A stretch of DNA of 64,000 nucleotides from Micromonospora peucetia (GCF_900091625.1 NZ_FMIC01000002.1:5518001-5582000); one strand, 5' to 3'. Positions 27,248 to 35,784 are shown, counted from the first letter of the stretch. Numbers and translations: made by a program. Notes: generated from the sequence alone by a model not told the origin.

Positions 27248-27961
27248 GTGACCGACCACGCCGCCGCCCCGACCTGCCTGGCGCACCCGCCGCTGGGCCC
27301 CGACGACTCCCCCGCCCGATGTGCCGCGGCGCGGGGCGTGGACGGGCGTCCGCTACACGCGGCGGCGTTGAAGTTCTTCTGGGGGCCGATGGACTGCGGC
27401 AAGTCCACGATGGCGTTGCAGATGAACCACAATCACGCCCGGCAGGGCCGCCGCGGCCTGGTCACCACCCGCATCGACCGCTCGCTCGGCCCACAGGTCA
27501 CCACCCGCATCGGCCTCGCGCACGAGGCCATCGAGGTCACCGACGAGGTGGACCTGCGAACTCTCGTGCGCGACAACTGGGCCGAGGGCGTCCGCGTCGA
27601 CTACCTGATCTGCGACGAGGCGTCGTTCTACAACCTGGAACACATCGAGCAGATGGCCGAGCTGGTCGACAGCTACGACGTCGACGTGTACGCGTTCGGG
27701 CTGGCCACCGACTTCCGGTCCTGCCTGTTCCCGGCGGCGCAGCGGCTGTTCGAACTGGCCGACGAGGTGGCCCGCATCCAGGTCGAAGTGCTCTGCTGGT
27801 GCGGCCGGGAAGGGCTGCTCAACGCCCGGGTGGTCGGCGGCCGGGTGGTCCGCGAGGGCCAACAGGTCGTGATCGGAGACACCGTGGACAGCGCCGACGT
27901 GCGCTACCAGGTGCTCTGCCGCCGACACCACCGCGCAGGCGAACTCGGCCCTGGCCGCTGA
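27248..27961 (+). CDS. tdk: Thymidine kinase (TK1 family)
   Basis: The 237-residue protein holds the TK1 P-loop FFWGPMDCGKSTMALQ (about 44-58), the DEASF metal/substrate strand (LICDEASFYNLEHIEQM, equivalent to the DEAQF motif) and the lasso-domain zinc ligands CWCGREG and CRRHH. It phosphorylates thymidine for salvage with ATP. The first 40 residues are a variable extension, so the true GTG start may be later. The convergent gene behind leaves only three bases between stops. Confidence 0.92.
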   Translation: MTDHAAAPTCLAHPPLGPDDSPARCAAARGVDGRPLHAAALKFFWGPMDCGKSTMALQMNHNHARQGRRGLVTTRIDRSLGPQVTTRIGLAHEAIEVTDEVDLRTLVRDNWAEGVRVDYLICDEASFYNLEHIEQMAELVDSYDVDVYAFGLATDFRSCLFPAAQRLFELADEVARIQVEVLCWCGREGLLNARVVGGRVVREGQQVVIGDTVDSADVRYQVLCRRHHRAGELGPGR

Positions 27962-27964
27962 CGG

Positions 27965-28423
27965 TCAGTACGGGTCACCGCACACCCGCCAGTCCCCGTC
28001 CTCCCGCACCACCGACAGCTTCCGCTCCTCGGTGAGGCCACTGTCACGGGTCAGCCGCACCGCGACCGTGCCGCGCGGGCTGCCACCCCGGGTCGCCACC
28101 GACACGTCAACGATCTCGTAGCCGTTGACCACCGGCGGGGTGCGCAGCCAACTGGTGAACCCGATCGGGCTCCACCGGCTGCGCGCGTCGGCGCAGAGCC
28201 GGTCGTACGCGCCGTCGGTGTCGCCCGCCGCCACCGACCGCAGGAACCCGTCGGCGGTCTCCCGCACCGGGCCGCTGGCCTGCGTGACCACCTGCACGTT
28301 CCAGGCGCCCAGCCCGGCCACCCCGATGCAGCACAACAGCACGGTCACGCCCGCGAACACCAGGCCGGTACGCGCCGGGCGGTGCCGACGGGCCGGCCGG
28401 CTCCACGGCTGCTCAGCGCCCAC
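27965..28423 (-). CDS. Membrane-anchored protein with an NTF2-like extracytoplasmic domain
   Basis: The 152-residue product has a basic N-terminus (RPARRHRPARTG), one membrane helix (LVFAGVTVLLCCIGVAGLGAW, about 21-41) and an outside domain (AADGFLRSVAAGDTDGAYDRLCADARSR to LSVVREDGDWRVCGDPY) of the DUF4878/NTF2-like pattern often found in actinobacterial lipoprotein-like or anchored proteins. Two Cys in the outer part could form a disulfide. Function unknown. It lies upstream of the response-regulator gene's end on the same strand, but the 121-base gap argues against tight linkage. Confidence 0.75.
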   Translation of the reverse strand: MGAEQPWSRPARRHRPARTGLVFAGVTVLLCCIGVAGLGAWNVQVVTQASGPVRETADGFLRSVAAGDTDGAYDRLCADARSRWSPIGFTSWLRTPPVVNGYEIVDVSVATRGGSPRGTVAVRLTRDSGLTEERKLSVVREDGDWRVCGDPY

Positions 28424-28544
28424 CCGTCGACCGTAGAGAACCGGCGGGCCCGCCCGCAGGAAAGTCGGCTCTGTCGCCCCCGCCGCCGTGTCGTCCCCGC
28501 GTCGTACGGCCGGATCGGGGTCCGGCCCTGCCCGCCGAGTTCGC

Positions 28545-29192
28545 TCACGGCTCGATGAGCCCGGCCCGGATGGCGTAGCGGGTGAGCTCGAGTCGGTCTT
28601 TGAGGCCGAGTTTCTGCAGCAGGTTGGCCCGGTGCCGCTCGACGGTCTTGACGCTTATGAACAGCAGGCGGGCGATCTCCTTGGACGAGTGACCCTCGGC
28701 GACGAGCTTGAGGATCTCCTCCTCCCGCTCGGTGATGGCCCTGGCCGGCAGGCTCTCGCCCCGTGCCGTGCGTTCCAGGTAGGTGCGGATGAGGGCGTTG
28801 ATGGCGCCGGGATAGAGGAACGGTTCGTCGCGTACGGCCGCGCGGCAGGCCTCCACCAGGTCGCGGTCCGCGACGGACTTGAGCACGTAGCCGTTGGCGC
28901 CGACCTTGAGAGCTTCGAAGAAGTACTGCTCGTTGTCGTACATCGTCAGGATGAGGATGCGCAGGCCCGGCTGCTGCCGGGACAGCTCCCGGGCCGCCTG
29001 CAGGCCGGTCAGCCGTGGCATGGCGATGTCGAGGATGGCCAGGTCGGGGCGCTCGGTCTGGGCCAGGGCGATGGCCTCGGCGCCATCGCCGGCCTCGGCG
29101 ACGACCGTCAGGTCCGGTTCGCTGTCGAGGATGAGGCGCACGCCCCGGCGCACCAGGGCGTGGTCGTCGGCGAGCAGGATGCGGGTGGTCAC
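28545..29192 (-). CDS. NarL/FixJ-family response regulator
   Basis: The 215-residue regulator has a receiver domain (RILLADDHALVRRGVRLIL; phospho-acceptor Asp in LAILDIAMPRLTG; Thr/Lys in LTMYDNEQYFFEALKVGANGYVLKS) and a LuxR DNA-binding domain (ITEREEEILKLVAEGHSSKEIARLLFISVKTVERHRANLLQKL). It overlaps the kinase stop by four bases (ATGA), marking a cognate pair. Confidence 0.94.
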   Translation of the reverse strand: MTTRILLADDHALVRRGVRLILDSEPDLTVVAEAGDGAEAIALAQTERPDLAILDIAMPRLTGLQAARELSRQQPGLRILILTMYDNEQYFFEALKVGANGYVLKSVADRDLVEACRAAVRDEPFLYPGAINALIRTYLERTARGESLPARAITEREEEILKLVAEGHSSKEIARLLFISVKTVERHRANLLQKLGLKDRLELTRYAIRAGLIEP

Positions 29193-30145
29193 GGCCGGCC
29201 CTCCCGGTCACCGACCGGCACCCGCAACCGCACCTCGGTGCCGCCGGCCGGGCCGGGCGCCACGGCCAGCTGGGCGCCGATGAGCAGGGCCCGTTCGCGC
29301 ATGCCACGCACGCCGGCGCCCTCGGCGGCGTCGCCGATGCCCCGGCCGTCGTCGCGGATGCGCAGCTGCACGTGGCCCGGTTGACGGACCAGGGACAACT
29401 CGACGGTGGTGGCCCGGGCATGCCGGACGGTGTTGGTGAGGGCCTCCTGCGCCACCCGGTAGAGCACCAGTTCGACCTCGCCCTCGAAGACAGGCAGGTC
29501 CGGGTCGAGGTGCTGGCGCACGGACACCTCGGTGTGCCCGGTGACCTCCGTGACGAGCGCCTTGAGAGCGCTGGTCAGGCCGAGTTCCTCCAGCACGCCG
29601 GGGCGCAGCCGCCGCGCGATGCGGCGGATCTCGTCGAGGCTGTCGCGGGTGGTCTCCTGCACCTGGGCGAGCTGGGCGCGGACCGGTTCGGGAGCGTGCC
29701 GGGCGACCTGTTTGAGTTCGAGCAGGACCGCGGTCAGGGTCTGGCCGACCTCGTCGTGCAGTTCCTGGGCGACGCGGCGACGCTCGGCCTCCTGGGCGGA
29801 CAGGGCGCTGGCGGCGCTGGAGGCCCGCTCCGCCTCCAGCCGGTCGATCATGGCGTTGAAGGCGCGGATCAGGTCCGCGATGCCGGCCTGCCCGGCCGGG
29901 ACCGGGCGGGGCTCGGGCTGGAGCAGGTCGATGGTGGTCATGGCCCGGGTCAGCCGGTGCAGCGGCGCCAGGCCGACCCGCAGCAGCGCGGCGTTGGCGA
30001 CAAGCATCGCGGCGAGACCCACGGTCAGGACGACGGCCTCGGTGAGCAGGACCGGGGTGGACACCGTGACCGGGCCGAGCAGCAGCAACATGGCGGCGAC
30101 GAGCACGGCGGCGTTGAGCAGGAAAATCCGCCAGAACAGCGACAC
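29189..30145 (-). CDS. NarL-type sensor histidine kinase with HAMP domain
   Basis: GTG 30145 is chosen because GGGGAGG precedes it and the residues that follow (SLFWRIFLLNAAVLVAAMLLLLG) form the first membrane helix; 318 residues result. Two N-terminal helices flank almost no sensor loop, then a HAMP linker (LLQPEPRPV...LIRAFNAMIDRLEAE), HisKA_3 (RRVAQELHDEVGQTLTAVLLELKQV, phospho-His) and HATPase (RVAQEALTNTVRHARATTVEL; IRDDGRGIG; GVRGMRERALLIGAQL). With so small an outer loop the stimulus is probably membrane-borne. It controls the partner regulator; target genes are unknown. Confidence 0.92.
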   Translation of the reverse strand: MSLFWRIFLLNAAVLVAAMLLLLGPVTVSTPVLLTEAVVLTVGLAAMLVANAALLRVGLAPLHRLTRAMTTIDLLQPEPRPVPAGQAGIADLIRAFNAMIDRLEAERASSAASALSAQEAERRRVAQELHDEVGQTLTAVLLELKQVARHAPEPVRAQLAQVQETTRDSLDEIRRIARRLRPGVLEELGLTSALKALVTEVTGHTEVSVRQHLDPDLPVFEGEVELVLYRVAQEALTNTVRHARATTVELSLVRQPGHVQLRIRDDGRGIGDAAEGAGVRGMRERALLIGAQLAVAPGPAGGTEVRLRVPVGDREGRP

Positions 30146-30298
30146 GACGGTGCCTCCCCTTCCGGCCCGGATCCGACGCCGTCCGGCGCCGGCAGTTGTC
30201 TGCGGGTCGGACCGCGACAGGCCGGCACGCTTCGCGGCGGTGGTCACCCTCATCATGGTCAGCCTGTCGGCCGGGGCACGTCCTGTAAATGCGTGCCC

Positions 30299-30370
30299 AC
30301 ACCCATTATTCCGAGCCCGCCGGGCCGCCGAACAGCCTGGTCACCGGTAGGGCCGGCGGCAAATGGGTGT
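30299..30370. promoter_or_regulatory. Possible structured leader RNA upstream of the transporter operon
   Basis: ACACCCATT (30299-30307) and AATGGGTGT (30362-30370) are perfectly complementary and enclose a GC-rich inner fold (GCCGCCG against CGGCGGC just inside the closing stem). Further small hairpins follow (GGAGCC/GGCTCC; CGTCCG/CGGACG) before the leader peptide. I do not recognise a known riboswitch class. The rest of the 374-base gap between the kinase gene and the small reading frame shows no gene. Confidence 0.35.
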
Positions 30371-30519
30371 CAGCCCCGATGTCGACCCGCGCCGCAGCGA
30401 TGACCATGAACGCGAGACCGGGGCCGGGAGCCGCTCCGGGCTCCGATTCCCCCTGCCCGGCTCCGCCCCGACGCCGTCCGTGCGGACGTCGCCCACCGTG
30501 CCGAACCCCGGAGGATCCT

Positions 30520-30633
30520 GTGAACCGTCATCTCATGGTGGCCGAGCCCACACCACCGGAAGCCGCCGTCACGGTCACCTGCGCGCACCGCCTGCCCGGC
30601 GCGGAGAACGGCCCGCCGGGTGGATGCCCGTGA
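30520..30633 (+). CDS. Small upstream coupled peptide (37 aa)
   Basis: GTG 30520 has a near-ideal GGAGG five bases upstream. The 37-residue product (MVAEPTPPEAAVTVTCAHR in its middle, ending in PGGCP) has no known domain. Its stop overlaps the next gene's GTG as GTGA, so its translation probably delivers ribosomes to the transporter. It could be a regulatory leader peptide or a small functional subunit. Confidence 0.5.
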   Translation: MNRHLMVAEPTPPEAAVTVTCAHRLPGAENGPPGGCP

Positions 30634-31928
30634 GCGCCTGGCCCGCCCTCGCGGCGATCGTCATCTTCACGGTCGCGTTCGTCTTCATCGCCACCGAGAA
30701 GATCAACCGGGTCGCGGTGGTGCTGGGCGCCGCCGGCCTGATGGCCGCGCTCGGGCTCGTGCCCGGCTCGGACGTGTTCTACTCGCACCAGGCCGGCATC
30801 GACTGGGATGTCATCTTCCTGCTGCTCGGCATGATGATCATCGTCGGGGTGATCAAGCAGACCGGTGTCTTCGAGTTCCTGGCGATCTGGGCCGCACAGC
30901 GCTCCCAGGGACGGCCGTACCGGCTGATGGTGCTGCTCGTCGTGCTCACCGGGGTCACCTCGCCGTTCCTGGACAGCGTCACCACGGTCATGCTGGTCGC
31001 CCCGATCACCATCTCCGTGTGCCGCCGGCTCGGCATCCCCGCCGCGCCGTATCTGATCGCCGAGGTGTTGGCCGCCAACATCGCCGGCACGGCCACCCTG
31101 ATCGGCGACCCGCCCAACATCATCATCGGTAGCCGGGCCGGGCTGAGCTTCAACGACTTCCTGTTGCACATGACCCCGGTCGCGGTGCTGATGTTCCTGG
31201 CGTTCCTGGTGCTGGCGCGGGTCATGTTCCGTCGGTCGTTCGTGTACCGCCCCGAGCGGTTCGAGGCCGTGCGCGACATGGACGCCCGCGCCGCCATCAC
31301 CGACCCGAAGATGTTGACCCGCTGCCTCGTCGTGCTCACCCTGGTGATCGCCGCGTTCATGCTGCACACCGTGATCCACGTCGACGTGGCCGTCGTCGCG
31401 CTGCTCGGCGCCGGCCTGATGATCCTGGTGACCAGGGCCGACCGGGCGGCCTACCTCGGCGAGGTCGAGTGGCCGACTCTGGTGTTCTTCACCGGCCTGT
31501 TCGTGATGGTCGCCGGCCTGACCGAGACCGGAGTGATCAGCCGGATCGGCGAATGGGCCAGCGACGCCGTCGACGGCAACTACTCGGTGGCGGCGGCCGG
31601 TCTGGTCTTCGGCTCGGCGGTGCTCGGCGCGTTCTTCGACAACATCCCCTACACCGCGACCATGGCGCCGATCGTCGAGGGCCTCGTCGCCGGGACCCCG
31701 GATGCGGGCACCGGCCAGGCGTTGTGGTGGGCCTTCGCGCTGGGCGCCGACCTCGGCGGCAACGGCACGGCCGTGGCGGCCAGCGCCAACATCGTCGTGC
31801 TGGGCATCGCCGCCCGATCCGGCGAGCCGATCAGCTTCTGGCAGTTCACCCGGTACGGCATCGTCACCACGGTCGTGACCACCGTGATCGCCTGGGCGTA
31901 CGTGTGGCTGCGCTACTTCGCGACGTAG
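30630..31928 (+). CDS. Ion transporter of the ArsB/NhaD (IT) superfamily
   Basis: The 432-residue permease has about 11-12 helices in two repeats. Signature pieces are ATEKINRVAVVLGAAGLM, FLLLGMMIIVGVIKQTGVFEFLAIW, TGVTSPFLDSVTTVMLVAPIT and ANIAGTATLIGDPPNIIIGS in the first half; LVFFTGLFVMVAGLTETGVI and SAVLGAFFDNIPYTATMAPIV in the second. These match ArsB/NhaD/CitMHS-like carriers: Na+/H+, arsenite or dicarboxylates. No arsenic gene is adjacent. GTG 30630 is preferred for its coupling; ATG 30624 is possible. The KhtT-like protein 100 bases downstream suggests a regulated cation/proton carrier. Confidence 0.88.
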   Translation: MSAWPALAAIVIFTVAFVFIATEKINRVAVVLGAAGLMAALGLVPGSDVFYSHQAGIDWDVIFLLLGMMIIVGVIKQTGVFEFLAIWAAQRSQGRPYRLMVLLVVLTGVTSPFLDSVTTVMLVAPITISVCRRLGIPAAPYLIAEVLAANIAGTATLIGDPPNIIIGSRAGLSFNDFLLHMTPVAVLMFLAFLVLARVMFRRSFVYRPERFEAVRDMDARAAITDPKMLTRCLVVLTLVIAAFMLHTVIHVDVAVVALLGAGLMILVTRADRAAYLGEVEWPTLVFFTGLFVMVAGLTETGVISRIGEWASDAVDGNYSVAAAGLVFGSAVLGAFFDNIPYTATMAPIVEGLVAGTPDAGTGQALWWAFALGADLGGNGTAVAASANIVVLGIAARSGEPISFWQFTRYGIVTTVVTTVIAWAYVWLRYFAT

Positions 31929-32034
31929 CCGCCACCGGCGACGGGACGGACGTGCACCCCGCCCGCGCCGCTCGGCCAGCCACCTGGTCCGGCCGAGCCG
32001 GCCAATCCGCTCCGCAACACGACAGGAGGCAATG

Positions 32035-32520
32035 ATGCAGATAGAACGTATGCCGCTGCCCGGCATCGGTGTCGGCTACACCCTGCACACCAGCGAAGGG
32101 CAGGTGCTCGGGGTCGTCTGCCACCGCAGCGGCCGGCGCGACATCGTCGTCTACGCGCCCGGTGACCCGGACACCGTCGAACGGTCCGTGGCACTGAGCC
32201 CGACGGAGGCGCAGGAGGTGGCCGAACTGCTGCACCCCGTCGCCACCATCGACCACGTCACGCACCTGGAACGGCACCGGGAGGCGGTCAGCGTCGCCGA
32301 ACTGCCGATCACGGCCGCGTCGCCCTACGACGGTCGGACCCTGGCAGAGGCGGTGGCCCGCACCCAGGGGGTGAGCGTCATCGCCGTCATCCGCGGCGAA
32401 CGCACGATCACCGCACCGGGGCTCGGGCACGTCCTGGCCCACGGCGACATCCTGATCGTCGCCGGGGGCCAGCAGAGCATCGGCGCGCTGAGCCGCGCGC
32501 TCGTGCACACGGACCCGTAG
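32035..32520 (+). CDS. KhtT/TrkA-C-type regulatory subunit of a cation:proton antiporter
   Basis: The 161-residue soluble protein has an N-terminal small domain (IERMPLPGIGVGYTLHTSEGQVLGVVCHRSGRRDIVVY) as in KhtT, and a C-terminal TrkA_C/RCK_C domain (AELPITAASPYDGRTLAEAVARTQGVSVIAVIRGERTI to LAHGDILIVAGGQQSIGALSRAL). Such subunits gate K+ or Na+/H+ antiporters and can bind c-di-AMP. ATG 32035 lies five bases after GGAGG. Same direction as the transporter, so the two probably form one system. Confidence 0.85.
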   Translation: MQIERMPLPGIGVGYTLHTSEGQVLGVVCHRSGRRDIVVYAPGDPDTVERSVALSPTEAQEVAELLHPVATIDHVTHLERHREAVSVAELPITAASPYDGRTLAEAVARTQGVSVIAVIRGERTITAPGLGHVLAHGDILIVAGGQQSIGALSRALVHTDP

Positions 32521-32551
32521 GCCGCCCGGCAGCACAGTCGCCGCGACCTCG

Positions 32552-32584
32552 CCGGTGTAAGGAAGGGCCCCTTCCTTACACCGG
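32552..32584. repeat. 33-base perfect palindrome (AAGGAAGGGCCC type)
   Basis: CCGGTGTAAGGAAGGG (32552-32567), one central C, and its exact complement (32569-32584). Sixteen-bp stems with almost no loop. I remember this AAGGAAGGGGCCC-type palindrome as widespread between Micromonosporaceae genes. It lies between the convergent KhtT-like and integrase genes, so it may also end both transcripts. A half copy (AAGGAAGGGCCC) occurs near 49868. Confidence 0.75.
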
Positions 32585-32617
32585 GTCGGCGTTGTAGGAG
32601 TTCGGCGCGTCGCCGAC

Positions 32618-33616
32618 TCAGCCGCGGCGGCGGGCCCGGGCGGCCCAGATGGCGTACGCGGGGTCGCGGTCGAGGTTGTGCCGGTCCCGGTCGTAGCGGC
32701 GGGTGGTACGCGGATCGGCGTGGCCCATCGCGTCCTGCACGTCCTCCAGGGGCACGCCCTCAGCGCGGGCGGTGGTGGCGAACGCGTGCCGCAGCGAGTG
32801 CGGCGACAGCCGCGCCCACGCCGGGATGCCGGCCGTCCGGGCCAGCCGGCGCACCAGCCGGAACATCGCGTGCCGGTCCAGCCGGGACCCGCTGGCGGTG
32901 ACCAGCAGCGGGCCGGTCAACTCGGGCACCGTCACGCCCTGCGCGGCGGCCCGCTGTGCCAGGTAGGCGTCGAGCGCGTACGCGGTGCCGGGGGTCAGGG
33001 CACGACGGCGGGGCTTGCCGCCCTTGCCGACGAACCGCACGCTGCGGTGACCCCGCTCGGCGCCGAGGTCGGCCAGGTCGAGCGAGACCAGCTCACCCAC
33101 GCGCAGCCCGAGGTCGGCCAGCAGCGCGATCGCGGCCCGGTTGCGGACGGCGGTCGGCCCGGTGTCGGCCTCGGCGGCGGCGAGCAGCGCGTCGACCTCC
33201 TCAGGGGCGAGGCCCACGGTGGCGGAGTGGTCCCGGTCGAGCCGGGGACGGTCGGCGCCGGCAACCGGGTTGGCCTCGACCGCGCGCAGCTTGACCAGGA
33301 AGTCGTACCAGCTGGACAGGGCGGAGAGCCGGCGGGCGACGGTGGCCGGGGTGAGCGGCTTGCCGGTACGCACACCGAGCGTGACCTCCAGCGCCCGGCC
33401 GTACTCGTTGACGTGCAGGAAGTTCGCCTGCAGGGGGTCCAGTTCGCGTGCGTCGCACCAGGCGAGCCAGCCGGCGACGTCCCGCCGGTACGCGTCGCGG
33501 GTGTGCTCGGACAACCGCCGGTTACGCAGCCACGCCTCGGTGAAGTCGACGGGCCCGCCGGGCAGGGCCAGCGGAGTGGGCTGACTCGGCCGCGCCGGAG
33601 CGTTCGGGGAGAACAT
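32618..33616 (-). CDS. Site-specific tyrosine recombinase (integrase family)
   Basis: The 332-residue protein has an N-terminal core-binding domain (TEAWLRNRRLSEHTRDAYRRDV, about 25-110) and a complete catalytic set: Arg172 (LGLRVGELVSLD), Lys198 (GKGGKPR), His273/Arg276 (SPHSLRHAFATTARAEGV), His299 (MGHADPRTT) and Tyr308. Residues after the nucleophile (RDRHNLDRDPAYAIWAARARRRG) are typical of actinobacterial XerC/D-like integrases. No element borders or excisionase gene are visible, so it may be a domesticated chromosomal recombinase. It is one of two such genes in the window. Confidence 0.9.
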   Translation of the reverse strand: MFSPNAPARPSQPTPLALPGGPVDFTEAWLRNRRLSEHTRDAYRRDVAGWLAWCDARELDPLQANFLHVNEYGRALEVTLGVRTGKPLTPATVARRLSALSSWYDFLVKLRAVEANPVAGADRPRLDRDHSATVGLAPEEVDALLAAAEADTGPTAVRNRAAIALLADLGLRVGELVSLDLADLGAERGHRSVRFVGKGGKPRRRALTPGTAYALDAYLAQRAAAQGVTVPELTGPLLVTASGSRLDRHAMFRLVRRLARTAGIPAWARLSPHSLRHAFATTARAEGVPLEDVQDAMGHADPRTTRRYDRDRHNLDRDPAYAIWAARARRRG

Positions 33617-33663
33617 GCGAAAAAGGTTCTCAGCTTCGGGTCGGGAACGGGAGGAGGCGCGCC

Positions 33664-35286
33664 CTACACGATCGTGGCCACCGCCGGCTCCTCGACGACC
33701 CGCTGGTCGGCGAACCGCCAGCGCCGGTGGACACCGACCGCCTCGGCGAACCAGGCGTCGTGGCTGGCCATCACAAGTGTGCCCCGGAACTGCCGCAGCG
33801 CCTCCTCCACCACGTCGAGGGCGTCGAAGTCGAGATAGTTCGTCGGCTCGTCGAGCAGCAGCACCCGCGCCGGGCTGTTCACCAGCACCGCGAGCAGCAA
33901 CCGGCGCAGCTCACCGGCGGAGAGCAGCCGCAGCGGCGCGTCCCACTGGTCCGCGCCGAACAGGTGGGCGTCGAGCAGGCGTTCGGCGTCGTCGACGTAC
34001 ACCGGCACCCGGGAGCGGAAGAAGTCGCGGACGGTGACGTCGGTACGCAGCGCGTCGTGGGTCTGCGGCAGCACGGCGATCCGCTCGCCCGCGACGGGGT
34101 CGTGGCCGCCGGCGAGGGCTCGCAGCAGGGTGGTCTTGCCGGTGCCGTTCGCGCCGGTGAGCAGGATCCGGTCACCTGTGCGAACGGTCAGGTCGACGCG
34201 GTCGAGCAGCACCCGGCCGCCGGCGCGCAACGTCAGGCCCCGCGCCCGAAACACCTCCCGGTCGTCGGTGGTCTCCTGCGGGAACGCCAGCGTCAGCGGC
34301 GGCCGGGTACGGGGCTCGGCGAGCCAACGGATCGAGTCCATCTGCCGGCGCAGCCGCCGCTCCCGAGCCTTGGCCTTCTTCGCCACCTTCTTGGCGTAGC
34401 GGCGCTGCTGGTCCGCGCCGAGGCCGCTGCGTACCGTCTCCTCCACCCCGCGGGCCTGCTGCTTGGTGCGGTCGATGTCGGCCAGCCAACGGCGGTGGTC
34501 CTTCTGCTGGGCCTCGTAGTCCAGCAGCAGCCGCTGCCAGCGGCGGATCTTCTCCGCCCGGTAGTCGGTGTAGCCGCCGGTGTAGGTCTGCGGCGCCTCG
34601 TGGATGCCGTCCAGCTCGACGATCCGGGTCACCGTGCGGTCCAGGAACGCCCGGTCGTGGCTGACCACCAGCACCGCGCCGGGAAACGCCGCCAGCCAGT
34701 CGCCGAGCCAGGCGATGCCGTCAGCGTCGAGATGGTTGGTCGGCTCGTCCAGCACCAGCAGGTCGGGGGTGTGCAGCAGCACCCGGGCGAGGGTGAGCCG
34801 GGCCTGCTCGCCGCCACTGACCCGGCGCAGCGGCGTGTCGTCGTGCAGGTGGTCGATGTCGAGGCGCTGACGGACCTCCGTCAGCCGGGCCTGCGCCCGC
34901 CAGCCGTCCAGGGCCGCCCACCGCTCCTGCGCGTCGCCGTACTCGGCGAGCACAGAGCTGTCGCCGTCGGCCATCCGCCGTTCGAGATCACGCAGCCGCG
35001 CGGCCAGCGGATCCAGCTCGCCGAGCCCGGCGGCGAGGAACTGCCCGACGGTGGCGTCCGGGTCCGGCACCTGCTGCGCGAAATAGCCGATCCGGATGCC
35101 GGGGGCCAGGGCGACGTGCCCGTCCGACGGCGGTTCCTCGCCGGTGAGGACCCGCAGCAGGGTGGACTTGCCCACTCCGTTCGGACCGACGAGGCCGACC
35201 CGGTCGCCGGCGTTCAGAACGAGCTCGACGTCGGTGAACAGCGGCTCGGCGTCGTAGTGCTTGCTGACGGACACGACCTTCAACAC
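33664..35286 (-). CDS. ABC-F family ATP-binding protein
   Basis: The 540-residue soluble protein contains two ABC domains without membrane helices: GPNGVGKSTLLRVLTG with VSGGEQARLTLARVLL, then GANGTGKTTLLRALAG with LLSAGELRRLLLAVLV, where the second signature is degenerate (SAGEL). Between lies a charged, Arg-rich linker (RAEKIRRWQRLLLDYEAQQKDHRRWLADIDRTKQ to KKAKARERRLRRQ), the P-site tRNA interaction motif region. Such proteins act on ribosomes, as translation factors or antibiotic protection proteins. GTG 35286 follows GGAGG. The class of drug, if any, is unknown. Confidence 0.9.
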   Translation of the reverse strand: MLKVVSVSKHYDAEPLFTDVELVLNAGDRVGLVGPNGVGKSTLLRVLTGEEPPSDGHVALAPGIRIGYFAQQVPDPDATVGQFLAAGLGELDPLAARLRDLERRMADGDSSVLAEYGDAQERWAALDGWRAQARLTEVRQRLDIDHLHDDTPLRRVSGGEQARLTLARVLLHTPDLLVLDEPTNHLDADGIAWLGDWLAAFPGAVLVVSHDRAFLDRTVTRIVELDGIHEAPQTYTGGYTDYRAEKIRRWQRLLLDYEAQQKDHRRWLADIDRTKQQARGVEETVRSGLGADQQRRYAKKVAKKAKARERRLRRQMDSIRWLAEPRTRPPLTLAFPQETTDDREVFRARGLTLRAGGRVLLDRVDLTVRTGDRILLTGANGTGKTTLLRALAGGHDPVAGERIAVLPQTHDALRTDVTVRDFFRSRVPVYVDDAERLLDAHLFGADQWDAPLRLLSAGELRRLLLAVLVNSPARVLLLDEPTNYLDFDALDVVEEALRQFRGTLVMASHDAWFAEAVGVHRRWRFADQRVVEEPAVATIV

Positions 35287-35312
35287 GGGTGATCCTCCGC
35301 GGGACGACGGGC

Positions 35313-35348
35313 GGGGGGCGGGTGGCCGCACCGGCCGTCCCGCCCCCC
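35313..35348. terminator. Terminator hairpin after hsp20
   Basis: GGGGGGCGGG (35313-35322) and CCCGCCCCCC (35339-35348) pair over 10 bp; the 16-base loop has its own GGCCG/CGGCC pairing. It begins ten bases beyond the hsp20 stop and upstream of the ABC-F start on the same strand. Confidence 0.75.
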
Positions 35349-35358
35349 GGTGTCGGGA

Positions 35359-35784
35359 TCAGGCGTTGATCTCCTTGCGACCGTTGCCGGTGGCGGTGAC
35401 GGTGACCCGGCGGGGCCTGGCCCGCTGCGCGACGGGGATCCGCAGGGTCAGCACGCCGTTGTCGTAGCCGGCCTCGAGCCTGTCGGTGTCGAGGGTGTCG
35501 CCGAGGAAGAGCCGCCGGGTGAAGGTGCCCATCGGGCGTTCTGCGGCGACGAGCTCGACGTTGTCACCGGCCGGGCGCCGCCGCTCGGCGCGTACGGTCA
35601 GCACGTTGCGCTCGACCGTGCAGTCGATGCTGTCCGGATCGACGCCGGGCAGGTCAAGCACCGCGTGGAACCAGTCGCCGTCACGGTAGGCATCCAGCGG
35701 CATGACCGCGGGGCGCGCGGCGGTGCCGAAGAACTGCTCGGTGATCCGGTCGATCTCACGGAACGGGTCGGTACGCATCAGCAT
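35359..35784 (-). CDS. Small heat-shock protein (Hsp20/alpha-crystallin)
   Basis: The 141-residue chaperone opens MLMRTDPFREIDRITEQFFGTAARPAVMPLDAYRDGDWFHAVLDLPGVDPDSIDCTVERNVLTVRAER and ends with the alpha-crystallin GVLTLRIPVAQRARPRRVTV, which includes the I-x-V-type C-terminal anchor (LRIPV). It forms large oligomers that hold unfolding proteins. An inverted repeat related to heat-shock repressor sites lies upstream. Confidence 0.95.
   Translation of the reverse strand: MLMRTDPFREIDRITEQFFGTAARPAVMPLDAYRDGDWFHAVLDLPGVDPDSIDCTVERNVLTVRAERRRPAGDNVELVAAERPMGTFTRRLFLGDTLDTDRLEAGYDNGVLTLRIPVAQRARPRRVTVTATGNGRKEINA

Noticed and set aside
30299..30510. c-di-AMP (ydaO) riboswitch upstream of the ion transporter
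   Set aside because: Gene context suggested it, but I could not find the conserved ydaO blocks; only a generic structured leader is reported.
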